A stretch of DNA of 64,000 nucleotides, taken from positions 11,848,432-11,912,431 of the forward strand of contig NC_073307.1 of NCBI RefSeq assembly GCF_027595985.1, read 5' to 3'. Position numbers and translations under genes: made by a program. Shown one piece after another: positions 11,298-22,857 of this stretch (the first letter of the stretch is position 1; every line of letters begins with the position of its first letter). The notes beneath the pieces are model-generated. The model searched no databases, had not been told where the DNA came from, and saw only the letters and a list, made by a program, of their open reading frames with translations. Origin of the DNA: Sorex araneus. Taxonomy: Eukaryota > Chordata > Mammalia > Eulipotyphla > Soricidae.

Positions 11298-12310
11298 GAC
11301 GCCCAAGAACAGCCCCCGGCTACTTATTAAGCTTCTTAACAGTCATGATCGCAGAGATACATAAACGAATCTCAGAACCCAGAGCCGCTTTTGGCAGAAA
11401 TACCTCGGGACTTTCCATTAGGCCACCTTCTCTGGGCCACTCCAGACGGGAGCAGGTGCCATCTCTCAGCCTGTTCCCAAGGAATCTCAGTGGCTGCCAT
11501 CTTCCGACCTCATTGGAAAACCCAGGTATGGGCCAGCAGTGACAGCAGTCCCTCATGGGATAGGGGAGGAATCGGTTCCTCTCCTTCCCTGCCTCAATGG
11601 GACCCTGAGATGGCATCCACAAATGACCCCTGGCTACTTACTAAGCTCCTTAATGGCCATGATCCTAGAGATACACAACCGAATCTCAGAACTGAGTGGA
11701 TCTTGGTAGAAATCTCTCAAGACCAAATTATTAAAATCTTAGAATTCCAAGACCGCATGGCCACTCCCATGGCCAGCAATTCTCTAACATTGCCTTTTCA
11801 GCAGGTCTGAGTGTTGGGGGAAAATTCCAAATAATAATGGTAGGGCTGGTGTCAAAATATTGAATGTAATCAAAATAGAGAGAGAGTAATGTGGAAATTA
11901 TCTGCTAGACAGGCAGGCGTTAGGGTGGGATGGGGGGTATACTGGGTTTTTTGTTTCTTTGTTTGTTTGGGTTTTGTTTGGGTTTTTTAATTTTGCTTTT
12001 TGGGTCATACCTGGCCATGCACAGGAGATACTCCTGGCTCTGCACTCAGGAATTACTCCTGGCAGTGCTCCGGGGACCATATGGGATGCTGGAATTCAAA
12101 CCCAGGTCGGCTGCATGAAAGGCAAACCCCCTACCCGTTGTGCTATCGGTCCAGCCCCATATACCGGGGGTTTTGATGGTGGAAAATGTGCACTGGTGAA
12201 GGGATGGGTGTTTGAGCATTGTATGACGGAAACTCAAACATGAAAGCTTTATAACTGTTCTCATGGTGATTCAATAAATAAATTTAAAAAACATAAACAA
12301 AAACAAAAAG
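11298..12310 (+). mobile_element. Composite retroelement, copy A (tandem modules + L1-like tail)
   Basis: About 840 bp of element plus a nested SINE. The 5' part carries two related modules about 315 bp apart: 11312-11410 and 11627-11726 share GGCTACTTA, GAGATACA and CGAATCTCAGAAC. Then comes the family box at 11822-11872 (ATTCCAAATAATAATGG, AAAATATTGAATGTAATCAA). The 3' tail at 11930-12290 (GTATACTGGG, GGGCACTGGTGAAGGGATGG-like, GTGATTCAATAAATAAA) is shared with local L1s and ends A-rich. An imperfect TSD (AAACAAC-GCCAG) lies at about 11281-11297 and 12311-12326. A frame covering 11391-11810 runs through the modules and is not a supported gene. Confidence 0.75.
11985..12158 (-). repeat. SOR SINE nested in composite element A
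   Basis: Near-consensus minus-strand SINE that splits the L1-like tail of element A: GTATACTGGG precedes it and ATATACCGGGGG follows, which also supplies the TSD. The SINE is therefore younger than element A. Confidence 0.9.
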
Positions 12311-12459
12311 AAACAACAGCCAGTGATAGGACTTACCTATACAGATTTTCTATAAGCTTTTCAACCATAAACTTGAAAGTATTTTCTTTGGGTGGTAGAA
12401 TAACTGATCTTCAGTTATTTCTTCTCATTCTAAACATTTCTAAACATTAGAGTATTGGG

Positions 12460-12600
12460 GTCCATGCTATAGCTCAGTGGAAGAGTGCATGGCTCTCTTT
12501 TATAAAACAAACAAAACATAAAAACCACTGTGGAGATGCAGTGACAGAACACCTGCTTTGGAAACATGAGGTCCAGAGTTCAAGTTAACTTCATTGTCTT
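12460..12600 (+). repeat. Possible tRNA-derived (ID-like) SINE remnants
   Basis: TATAGCTCAGTGGAAGAGTG at about 12470-12489 looks like a tRNA A-box, and GGTCCAGAGTTCAAGTT near 12570 like a B-box. This is a weak assignment. Confidence 0.3.
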
Positions 12601-12894
12601 ACAGACTCCCCTGGCACCCCAACAGAGTATGTAATCTCTAGTGCACCACAACAAAGTGTGTGTAACCCTTAACAACTGCAACAACAACAAAAAGAGGAAG
12701 GTAGGATTAGAATGGTAAATGAAAATACCTATTCATTTATACTCACTGCTAGGTATGCACCCTCCCAAAACAACCAAACAAATTTTTTAAAAATGCATAT
12801 GAAATATCATATTTCTAAGAAAGCTACAACTGAAAAAGATCAGTATTTACTATTTTTTTTATCAGTATTTACTATTTTTTTTATCAGTATTTAC

Positions 12895-13036
12895 TATTGG
12901 ATCACACTGGCATCTATTCAGGGTCGCAACTGGCTCTGCACTTAGAAACCGCTCCTGGCAGTGTTTGGGGGACCATATGTGATGCCAGGGATCAAACCCA
13001 GATAAGGTGCAATGCTGTACAATCCCTCCAGTCCTG
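12895..13036 (-). repeat. Diverged SOR SINE
   Basis: Minus-strand copy: GGATCACACTGGCATCTATT, GGGGGACCATATGTGATGCC, CAGGGATCAAACCCAG, CCTCCAGTCC. It lies just after three tandem copies of a 22-bp AT-rich motif (TATTTACTATTTTTTTTATC, 12842-12898). Confidence 0.75.
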
Positions 13037-13115
13037 TGTGTTCATTACTGTCTAAATGAAACAGCCTGATGGGAAAGACATGATAAAGAGAAATTCATAG
13101 TGGCTGAGTTTCTGT

Positions 13116-13413
<298 letters not shown>

Positions 13414-14825
13414 ACATCATATTATAGCTCAATTCAGGAGCTTTTTCCCAACATGGGGCTAAATTACAACTATTTGAAAAACTGATTGAAATTTCGAAAT
13501 GGAAACAATTATATAAATTGAAAAACTAGTCACAAGTCAGTTTGTATTTAAAAAATGCATTATAGACATTGACTCAGTATAGAGGACAAGATAAAAGTAA
13601 ACAAAGGGGGGAAATATTGCTATTTAACCAGCTTAAGAACAAGCTATTCTTACCAGTTTGTAATATTTGAAGGCGGTATAAATTTCTCCTAATAGTAAAC
13701 GTAAGGTAGCGTGGCCTTACTCTTAACTCAGGAAAACTCAGGCTCTGACAGTGTGATAACACTCTGATAAGTGTTTTGAGAGAGAATAAAGTACACAGGA
13801 ATTAATACATTTGATAAAGGTGTATCTTCCTAGGAACATATAAAAATGGCATCACATTAAAGACAAAATAATTATGCATCAAGTCTAACTCGTTATTTCA
13901 GAATTTCTCACATTTATTAAATCTATTTATTTTATTCAATTTTCTCTTCTAAACACTTAAGACTATCACAAAGACAGATCTAGTTTGGGAAATACACACT
14001 GTTGAATCAATACTTTCTCAGGATACCATCTAATTACCTTGAACATTAAAAATTGTCTGAGCAGTTTGTGGTTCAGCAGTCTCAGATATCCAGTCTCTTG
14101 TTTCACCTCTAATTTGGTGTCCTATTACCTACTCCACAGTAATTTCCAAAATAGCATTTCCTGATTGCCCTTCACCTTTATAGAAACCCTTAAGTACTAA
14201 TAAGTCAATACGGACATTGATTTCATGATTTCAAATATAAATCATGCTGACGGCTATGACTTCACTACCACTGCTTTTAAGTCATGAGAAAATCCACAAA
14301 GCTTTTCCCTGACCTTCCTGTGTCTTCTCCACTCTTTATCGAGTCCTACCACTTTACCATCTTTTGCTTCTCTACCTCCTTTATAAATCAGTGTTTTCAG
14401 AAAAGTTCTTTCTTTGGAAAAATTCCCAAGTTTTCATTCAGAGCTTCCCAACCATGTTGCGGGAGGGAAAATGGCTGCCAAATGAGTGGGTGTAATGGAG
14501 ACAGTACTCCTCCAGCCGCAGGACGGTGGGACAAAAGCTACGGGGCAGATGAATCTGGCCACAAGCAACTTCATAGGTTTTCTCTGGGTGCACTACAAAT
14601 ATTGTCATGTTTTATGTTGCTATGTCAAACAAGAGGCTGGAAAAAAGAGTATGTTAATGAAAATTTCAGAACATTTATGCCTGGCAGAGCCTTTCTTTGA
14701 ATAAGACTATTTCACGCTAATACTGATAAGAGGATAAAAATCAATTCCCATACACAGACCCTGTAGGGAATCTGTACATCATCCATGTCTATATGGGCTT
14801 TCTCCAACCCTGGGTGTCCTTTCAC
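13414..14825. other. Intergenic, no recognised feature
   Basis: About 1.4 kb of unique sequence. The frame at 14284-14700 is open for 138 codons but shows no domain I recognise and no splice or promoter context. Confidence 0.45.
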
Positions 14826-14836
14826 ATTAGGTTCTT

Positions 14837-14863
14837 GCGTGTGTGCATGTGTGCGTGTGTGCA

Positions 14864-14901
<38 letters not shown>
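14837..14901 (+). repeat. (TG)n microsatellite
   Basis: Imperfect TG/TGTGCG repeats become a pure (GT) run at 14868-14901. Confidence 0.95.
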
Positions 14902-14903
<2 letters not shown>

Positions 14904-14904
14904 A

Positions 14905-15414
14905 TACAAGCCGTGATGAAAAAGCATCTATCCCAAGTTGAGTCCAGCCATATGTCCTGGGCTGCCAGTCATTTATGACCCTGAATTGTAAATGGGGAAA
15001 CAAATATTTGTTGAATTATAGAGATGCTTTTGATCTACTGAGAAATGATTTTTGGTTTTTTTTTTGGGTGACCAGAAGTAGACCACAGGAAACAAAATCT
15101 TGTCCATATTAATTAGTCTGTGATAAAATTGGTTTTGTTAAATATCATTTCACATTTAACAAAAGTGGAAGTTTTAAAGAATGTAACAATGGCATTAAGT
15201 GATGATTTACTCTACTGACCTGTTTTCTATGAGATGGGTAAGTACTATATATTGAATAAAGAAATCACTAAATTCATAACCAATATGAGATATATTTAAC
15301 ATTAGGAATTATTTTACACTCAGCATATACTTATTAGTTTGGGATATTGTTAAAATATTAGTAATAAAGTTATATTTTTCAAAAAGGTGTTAGTCATAAA
15401 ATTGGTGAATATGT
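14905..15414. other. Intergenic, no recognised feature
   Basis: AT-rich unique sequence. Confidence 0.5.
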
Positions 15415-15424
15415 TGAACAAATT

Positions 15425-16078
15425 CTTTTTATTTTTTATTTTATTTATTTATTTTTTAAATAAAAATTTTATTTTATTAAATCACCGTGTGGAAGATTAC
15501 AATGCTTTCAGGCTTAGGTCTCAGTTATACAATGCTGAAAGAACCATCCCTTCACCAATGCCCATATACCACCACCAACAAAAAAAACCCACACAGTACA
15601 CCTCCCATCCCGTCCCCCCATCCCCTACCTTGTAACTGATAAGTTTCATTTTACATTCTGTTTACTTTGGTTACATTCAATATTTCAACACCAACCTCAC
15701 TATTGTTGTTAGGAGTACCCCACTAGATTCAGACCTACTCTGAAGACAAATAATGAATTTCTGTACTTTAACACAAAGTCCAGGGAGATTTCTTCCAGAT
15801 ATTGGATCATTACAGGCTTGAAAACCCAATCTGTGGTCGTCTTAATATGGCGGACACTGCGCCCTTCATCCCCAGAGAGAAAGAGGCGAGAGAGAGAAAT
15901 ACCTTTCCCCTCCTGGGCGGGCACGGGGCCGAGGCTTAGTTCTCAGGCTGGAGACCTTCTGCGAGGAGTTGTTGCCCATGCTGAAAGAGGTTTTGCTGGG
16001 TCTGGGTTCACGCTTGTGCAGCTGTGGAGAGGCCGCACACGCGTGCGGCCCCCGGGATCACATCTCGGCGGTGGGAGT
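15425..16078 (-). mobile_element. Composite retroelement, copy B
   Basis: Minus-strand insertion of about 654 bp with 10-bp TSD TGAACAAATT at 15415-15424 and 16079-16088. Read on the minus strand it starts with a CpG-rich segment (CGCACGCGTGTGCGG), then a pyrimidine run, then the box CTCCCTGGACTTTG (plus 15774-15787), then the family box GTTGAAATATTGAATGTAAC (plus 15667-15686), then the L1-like tail (GGGCATTGGTGAAGGGATGG, GTGATTTAATAAAATAAAA) and an A/T-rich 3' end. It carries one copy of each module, so it is the simplest of the four. Confidence 0.8.
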
Positions 16079-16124
16079 GAACAAATTATTTTTAAACCAA
16101 GAGAAACACCAATGAAAGTTTCTA

Positions 16125-17358
16125 GCCCTTTGGACCCTGCTGTGGAGCGAGCATGATGGAAGAGCCCAAGGAAGCGCCCTTGGACTCCAAGCAGCCCACT
16201 GAACTAATTCCGGCATGGGACCAGAGACCCCACGGCGCGCTGAAACAGTGGGAACCGGGCATCCCCCAATTCTTTTAACCTCTCTCTCTCTCAACTCCTT
16301 CCTCCTGAGCACAGTGCAGGGTCCTCGGTTTTCCTGAGCGCAAAATGGAGACGCCGAGCCTCTATGTCTAGGTTTCTCCATCTTATGAGCACCACAAAAG
16401 GGTAAAAGTTTGTAGTGATGTTATTTCTGGTTGTACTTTCCCTGGACTTTATACAGAAACCCAAAACCGCGCGGCCGCGTGACCTAATGTCATCTTAGCA
16501 TCAGCAATATGTAATGGTTCCTTTTTAATGGGTCAGACTTTTGTGGGAGATCCTAACAAGAATAGTAAGTCTGTTGCTGAAATATTGAAGGCAATCAAAG
16601 TGGTAGCCATCTCTCTAGACTGAACTAAGCTATATCCCCACGCCGGCTGAGAAGAAATTTTCTTCTTTCTCGGGAAGAAACGCGGCGTGTCGTCAACTAC
16701 AGTGTGATGTCCATTAAGCAAACAGACCTGGTGGCGTGGGAATGGGATATAAAGGGAAAAATTATGTACATGGAACAGTGGGACGCTGGTGGAATCTCGA
16801 GCCGGAGCCGATACCAGCGCAAGACCTTCGGTTCCAGAAACTGCTTGCAGACACTCTACTAGTCTATCAACTAAGCCAGAGCCCCACGCCTGCTGATGGC
16901 GGGAAATAACCATCCTTTTCGGTTTTTTTTCCCTTGTCAGGCAGCGTGGCGATTACTAAACAGGCGTGAACTCGGTGGCGCGGGGCAAGGGGGAAAAAGA
17001 AAAGTTATGTAACAAACAGCGGGACTTAATATCTCTATATTCTTAGCAGTGGAGAACTATCAAATGCCTCCTTGGCAATAGGACTGCTTTTCTTTTTTGG
17101 AGGAAACCCCAACAACGGTAGTGAGTTGTGTGTTGAAACATGGAATGTAATCGAGATAAGGCGTAAACGAAGTGAAACTTATCATGTACAAGGGTGGGGA
17201 CTGGGGAGGTGGGAGGGGGCGGCAGGTATACTGGGGGGGTTGGTGATGGAAGATGGGCACTGGTGAAGGGAAGGGTGTCTGAGTATTGTATAACCAACAT
17301 AATCCTGAGAACTATGTAACCCTCCACATGGTGATTCAATAAAATTTAAAAAAAAAAA
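16125..17358 (+). mobile_element. Composite retroelement, copy C
   Basis: Plus-strand insertion of about 1.23 kb with 11-bp TSD GAAAGTTTCTA at 16114-16124 and 17359-17369, only about 36 bp beyond the TSD of copy B and pointing the other way. Boxes: CCCTGGACTTTATACAGAAA (16440-16459) leading into the CpG-dense AACCGCGCGGCCGCG; the family box twice (16543-16600 and 17098-17158, about 555 bp apart); a module containing GCCCCACGC or CCCCACGC twice (about 16636 and 16883). It ends in the L1-like tail (GGGCACTGGTGAAGGGAAGG, GTGATTCAATAAAATTT) and A run. Confidence 0.8.
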
Positions 17359-17369
17359 GAAAGTTTCTA

Positions 17370-19150
17370 AATAAGACTATCAAGAAATTGTCCCCTTTGA
17401 ATCAAACTTTCATTTAATTATACATATATACATACATATATAATGATTGCTATGTTGCAATGATTTAAGTATAATATAGATAGAAGACATAATATTTAGA
17501 AGATATTCCTGATTAATATTAAGAAAGCCAAAGCAACTGAATACCAACATGTTAAGCATTACAGAGTCACATCTAAAAGCTATAATTTATAGTGTACTGT
17601 TCACTACAAATAGAAGAACTATTACAAGGATAGTTTTGTTGAAAAATTTAAAAAGTTTACTTAGTGAGTATGAACTAGAAGATATTACTAGAACAGAACA
17701 AAATGATACTTTTAAAACTACTGCCAGATAAATTGCATGAAACTTAATAAGGGCAACCTTTTTGACAGGGTATCTCTGTATTTTCCAGATTTACAGAACA
17801 ATTCTCTTTGAATATTAAACAACCACATTTTCATATTTCCTCTCCTTTCTTAGACTGACTGCTGGAGGCAAGCATCAGATAAATTTCTAACATTTTTGAT
17901 GGAAGAATATACTTAAGGCAAGAGATTATACTAATCAAATATCCTTCTGTCTGCTACATAAGGCCATTCAAATTCTCCCAGAATGTGTTCTAAAATGTTT
18001 GCATCCTTTTGCTGGAAGCACTACTTATTCCTCCACTTAGTAGTTAGGACAAATATGCATTATCCATGAATCATCTGGCTTTCAAATACAGGAATTTCAT
18101 ATTCTACTATAAATCCATACAAGGCCCATCTGGTTTTATTTCATTATATTTTCTTCTTTATTCTACCCATTTTAATTTATTTTGTCTTTCCCATCAAGTA
18201 TATTCACATTAATATATTCAACATACACCTTAGGAATCTGAAAATATAGCTTCCAAAATCATATATTGTTTTCTGTGTTTTGAATGTACACAATTGTTTT
18301 GCCCTACCTATAGAATTCATTCTATTATTTCTAAGATCTAGTTGCATTTCTAAGTTCTATTTGCATTATTAAGTATAAAAAAGGTTTCACCACTTCTTAT
18401 TGATGTATCATATTCCCCTATACATAGACGCCACACATTTACTTGGTGACAGGTCACAATACTTCCTAATTACTAACATAAATAGTGCATTATACTACCT
18501 TTAAGAATTCACCCTTAAGGATTTAGCCCAGATGTGGAAGTGATGTTCAGTATTTATGTTAATATAATCTAACTATTCATATAAAAAGATTATCTTGCTA
18601 TCTTGTTCTTACAATATTCACCAAAATAAGTATTTTAATATAACATTAGTTGATGAAAATAAGAAACACCTCCAGAATGATATGCTTTAGGTGGTCTTTA
18701 ACAATTTTCACGTTATTTCTTAAAAGGTTATTCTTTGAAAAAATCATTTCTATGAATCTAGATTTCACTTAGAAATCAGATTTTTCAAAAAATATGTAAA
18801 GTTTCTATAAGGTATAAAGAAAAAAGCATATAACTGTAATGATCTGAAAAGAATATCAAGGTTTTAAATGTTCAAATCCCACTGTAACTAGCTGCATAAA
18901 GCCATTTTTTTTTTCAGGAACTTCATCCAAAACAATGTATTACAGCAAAATAAAAAAAGAAATGTGAGAATAGAATCATTATTTATTAATTCATATATTT
19001 ATCTAAACATATAAAATAATGCCTTAAACTTATTAGAAATTTTTATTTTGGAAGGATATGTTAAGTAATACATATATATAGTAATTCTAACTAATATAAT
19101 GTATTCTCCTTAGGGTCCTCAGTTTTTAAAAAAATAAAGGGGTCCTTGAC
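17370..19150. other. Intergenic, about 1.8 kb, no recognised feature
   Basis: AT-rich unique sequence. Confidence 0.5.
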
Positions 19151-19153
19151 TAA

Positions 19154-19306
19154 ACTGCTTGACAGCTGGACTGGAGATCCAGCTCACTGGGTTGAATGCA
19201 TGTTTTGCATTCAGGAGGCCAGGGTTCTATCCTTGGCACTGCATGGTCCACTGAGCACCCCTGGGAAAGATCCCTGAACACTGAAGGCTGTGGCCCAAAA
19301 TTTTTT
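19154..19306 (+). repeat. Diverged SOR-like SINE
   Basis: Plus-strand copy: GACTGGAGATCCAGCTCACT, GGCACTGCATGGTCCACTGA, AGATCCCTGAACACTGAAGG, TGTGGCCCAAAA. Confidence 0.6.
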
Positions 19307-19606
19307 AAAAGTTAATTGTTAAAAATGCTTGAGAGCCATTGAATTATTTCATTCTCTCAATTGCAATTGAGGAACCCATGATACAAAATGCAATGACTTT
19401 ATGTTATGTTTTATTCAGTCATAACTTTATGACTTCAGATTTTAAAAAGCTTACTCAATATCTGTAAACAAAAATTCTAATCTTAAAAATGTCTAATATT
19501 ATAATTAAAATTATATTTCACTAAATTTTATTATATACTCCTAGTTATACTAAGGTAATTCAATAAGATTCTTTTAACATTTTAAATTTCTTTAAAAATC
19601 TTAACA

Positions 19607-19777
19607 GGGAAAGAAGAGATAGAATATATGTGAGGCAGAAAATGTAAGGTACTTGCCTTGCATACTGCCCGCCCAGGTTTGATCTACAGCACTACATATG
19701 ATACTCTGAGTACCTAGAGGGTAATCCTTGAGTATGTGACAGCCAAGAGTAAGCCCTGAGTATAGCCAGATGAGGCC
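19607..19777 (+). repeat. Diverged SOR-like SINE
   Basis: Plus-strand copy: AGATAGAATATATGTGAGGC, TACTTGCCTTGCATACTGCC, CAGGTTTGATCTACAGCACT, GTAAGCCCTGAGTATAGCC. It ends where the tRNA-half insertion begins. Confidence 0.65.
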
Positions 19778-19850
19778 TCATTACTAAAGGATTAGAAGTC
19801 CAATGCGCTATCCATTGCGCAACAGAGCCCGCTTCATTACTAAAGGATTA
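19778..19850 (-). mobile_element. Retroposed 5' half of tRNA-Arg(UCU) with 17-bp TSD
   Basis: The minus strand of 19793-19829 matches residues 1-37 of a tRNA-Arg with anticodon TCT: acceptor 5' strand GGCTCTG, D-arm GCGCAATGGATAGCGC (A box), and anticodon 5' strand and loop TTGGACTTCTA. It stops at position 37, next to where vertebrate tRNA-Arg-TCT genes carry their intron. The T-arm, 3' acceptor strand and CCA are missing and there is no A tail. It is flanked by the perfect 17-bp repeat TCATTACTAAAGGATTA at 19778-19794 and 19834-19850, so it arose by insertion. Four extra bases (AGCG) precede position 1. It cannot make a tRNA. Confidence 0.85.
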
Positions 19851-20860
19851 AAAAGGAAAATAAAAATCCTACCAAGATGAATGTTTGGAAAGTATATTTT
19901 TCAAGTTCCAGTTTCTTTGAGAAATATTAGCATCCTATCAGAATCCACTACATCTTAGATAATTTAGGAATTGTTTCCAGTAGAACTTTGAGTTCCTAAA
20001 ATAAAATAAAATAATTTAAAATAAAATTAAAAAATGAACTTTGAGTTCCTTTGAGTTTCAGTTTCAAGTAAATAAAAATAAATATTAGATTTTTTCCATT
20101 TAAAAAGATTGTGTCTGCCATATTCTGTTCATATACTATATACACATAAAGTTTTGTTTTTAAGGTAGCCTTCATTTATTTTCTACTAAGGTTTTGTGGA
20201 TATCCTGAGTTATCTAAGAGTCTCATTCTAAAAAAATAATTAAACGCTACTTAAAATGTTTTTCTGCCTAGCTAAATTTCAAAGTTATCTTTAGAATTGC
20301 AACATGGTCCCCAAAATTAATTTGACATATGCTATATAATCCCTCTAGCATCTTCAAAAAAAATGTAACCTCTTTCATGGAATGAAGTCTTTGATGCCAT
20401 ACGTAATAAATATGCTGTGTAATACCAATATAGACACAAAATTAGTACAATACTTGCAATAAATAGAAACTGCTTTACATAACATCTTGATGAGGTAGCC
20501 TGGGTTGTATATTTTTTAAGTAACTTTACTGTAAAGACCTGTTCAGACTTGCCAAGGATATGGTGAGGTTTAAGGATAGAAATATCCATGTGTTTTTAAG
20601 CTTGTGGTAACACAATAGTTTCTTTTCTTATAGTTAGAGTAGAGATAAACTTGAAGCATATTTTATTCTACATTATGTTGTGTACTTCAGGCAATACAAA
20701 AAAGGGCATGACTTAATAGAGTGGGTTGAATTTATCAGAAACCATGATTCACCTTCGTTTCTCTAATTAATAGCGTTATTATAAATAGTCTTTTTGAGGA
20801 CATATTGAATCGACCATTAGTTGAAAAAAGAAATGGAAATGTTCAACATCTAGTAAATGT
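19851..20860. other. Intergenic, no recognised feature
   Basis: AT-rich unique sequence with an AAAATAA-rich patch at about 19996-20035. Confidence 0.5.
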
Positions 20861-20864
20861 TGAG

Positions 20865-21012
20865 GCACAAGGGAGATAGATCAGGGATTAGCAGTGCATA
20901 TCTTACATGTGCAAGGACCAGAGTTTGATCCCTGGCACGCATGCCTCACCCTCAGTATCACCAGGTATAGCCCTGAAGGTTCCTGAGCAGCACTTGGTGT
21001 GGTCTGGTGGTG
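20865..21012 (+). repeat. Diverged SOR-like SINE
   Basis: Plus-strand copy: GGGAGATAGATCAGGGATTA, CCAGAGTTTGATCCCTGGCA, CAGTATCACCAGGTATAGCC. Confidence 0.6.
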
Positions 21013-21640
21013 ATCTATACTGCTGAGTCCCAAAAGCATTGCATCATTAGGACCTAGCATTGAACTGTCTGGGCTGGTTGGCCAAGGGTCAACAGGACTA
21101 GTGCTTGGACACATTGAGCTTGGGAAAATCTCCCCAAATGCTAAGTGCCTTTTAGATGTTATACAATTGAGATGGGATGAACAAAATAGGAAATACAAAT
21201 GCTCTGAGAGATTACCTGTGAATAGGAGAAGATTAAGTAGACAAATTTGTAATATTAAAGTGTTGTTTTAAAAAACCAAACAGAAATGAAACAAACTGAT
21301 GAGAAAGACAGGCTTCTTTTACAAGGGCATAAGAGAAGGCACCGTGGAGCAGTGGGCTTTGAGCTGTGGAGAGATCTGAAGTCTGAGGTGCTATCTCACA
21401 AACACTGGGAGAGCCCTGCAAACACAAGGGCTGAAATGGGAAGATTTGAGGGAAACGGCTGTAGCTGAGAACACCAAGATTACACGGAGGGAGGTCAGAG
21501 ATTCATTTGCCAGGGTGAGGTCAGAGACAAGGTAGGAAGATGGGACAAATTCTTACCACATAGATTGTGGTGAAAGCTTTTTTTCACTCTCAGCTAACTG
21601 GAAACTCTAGGAGGATTTTACATTAAGGAATGACATAATA
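21013..21640. other. Intergenic, no recognised feature
   Basis: Unique sequence; short overlapping frames on both strands have no support. Confidence 0.45.
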
Positions 21641-21653
21641 AAATTTACTATTT

Positions 21654-21817
21654 GGGGGCCTGGAGCAACAGCATAGTGGGTAGGGCGTTTGCGACTGACC
21701 TGGGTTCAATTCCCAGCATCCCACATGGTCCCCCGAGCACCGCCAGGAGTAATTCCTGAGTGCATGAGCAAGAAGTAGCTCCTGTGCATCACCGGGTGTG
21801 ACCCCAAAAGAAAAAAA
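21654..21817 (+). repeat. SOR SINE with head deletion
   Basis: Plus-strand copy: CCTGGAGCAACAGCATAGTG; the usual CTTGCATGCGGC is missing after GGGCGTTTGC. Flanked by a TSD-like AAATTTACTATTT / AAAATTACTATTT. Confidence 0.85.
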
Positions 21818-21827
21818 AATTACTATT

Positions 21828-21995
21828 TTGGGGACCAGAGAGATAGTACAGTGGGTAGGACGCTTGCCTTGCACACACCTGTTTTAGGCTTGATCCACAG
21901 CACTCTATATGGTCCTCCGAGTCTGCCAGGTATGCTCCCTGAGCACAGAGCCAGGAGTAATCCCTGAGCACAACTGGTTGTAGCACAAAAAATTA
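21828..21995 (+). repeat. SOR SINE, older copy
   Basis: Plus-strand copy directly after the previous one: GGGGACCAGAGAGATAGTAC, CTTGATCCACAGCACTCTAT, GAGCCAGGAGTAATCCCTGA, then an A-rich tail. Confidence 0.8.
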
Positions 21996-22117
21996 AAATC
22001 AAACAAATAAATAAACAAAAATAAAAGCTATCATTTTAAAAGTGAGTAGTAATTTAAATAGGGAAAAATTAAGTAAGTGATGGTAGTAGCTTTTAGAAAG
22101 CTATAAAAATGGAGAAA

Positions 22118-22817
22118 GGGACCCTCTGCGCCTAAAGACTTTGATTCCAGAGATGTAACACATTCGAGCATCCAGCACAGCATCTGATACAACTCTGTGC
22201 TGCCGGGGGTGGATTTTTTTTCCTCCCCACCCTGTCTTCCTGCACGGAAAGCGGCGGCCTGGCGGCACCCACGTGGCAGGCGCCATCTTCTGTGACTCCA
22301 AACCCACAGGTATTCGGTTTTTACTTTTGGGGCTCCCAGGAACTCATGGGAAGAGGGCGTAACTGGCACGCCCTCGGCCCAGATAAATCCGGAGCCGCTG
22401 ATCTCGAATCGGACACTCTGCGCCTAAAGACTTTGAATTCAGAGACTTCTTACAGCAATGCACTGGGACTGTGAGCTGGGCTATGTAATTTCTGGCAGAA
22501 TTTTCCCTGGACTTTATACAGAAATCCAAAACCGCGCGGACGCGGCAGAGTCCGCTCGACTTAACATTTATAATTGTCAGCAATGTGAAACGGTTCCTTT
22601 TGAACAGGTCTGACTTGGGGGGGAAACTCCAAATAATAACAGTAAGTTTTTGTTGAAATATTGAAGGTTTTTAATGTAGCAGCCACCTCTCTGGACTGTG
22701 AACTAAGCAAAAGCCCCACGCTGGCCGACGTGGCGTGGCGTACACCATACTATGAGGCGCAGGAAGGGGGATGAGGGGGAAAAAGGAAAAAAAAAAGGGA
22801 AAAGGAAGAAGAAAAAT

Positions 22818-22857
<40 letters not shown>

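Noticed and set aside
11391-11810. 139-codon frame in composite element A
   Set aside because: It runs through duplicated retroelement modules; the other copies do not preserve the frame, and no domain is visible.
14284-14700. 138-codon plus-strand frame
   Set aside because: No recognisable domain, atypical composition, and no promoter or splice context; treated as chance.
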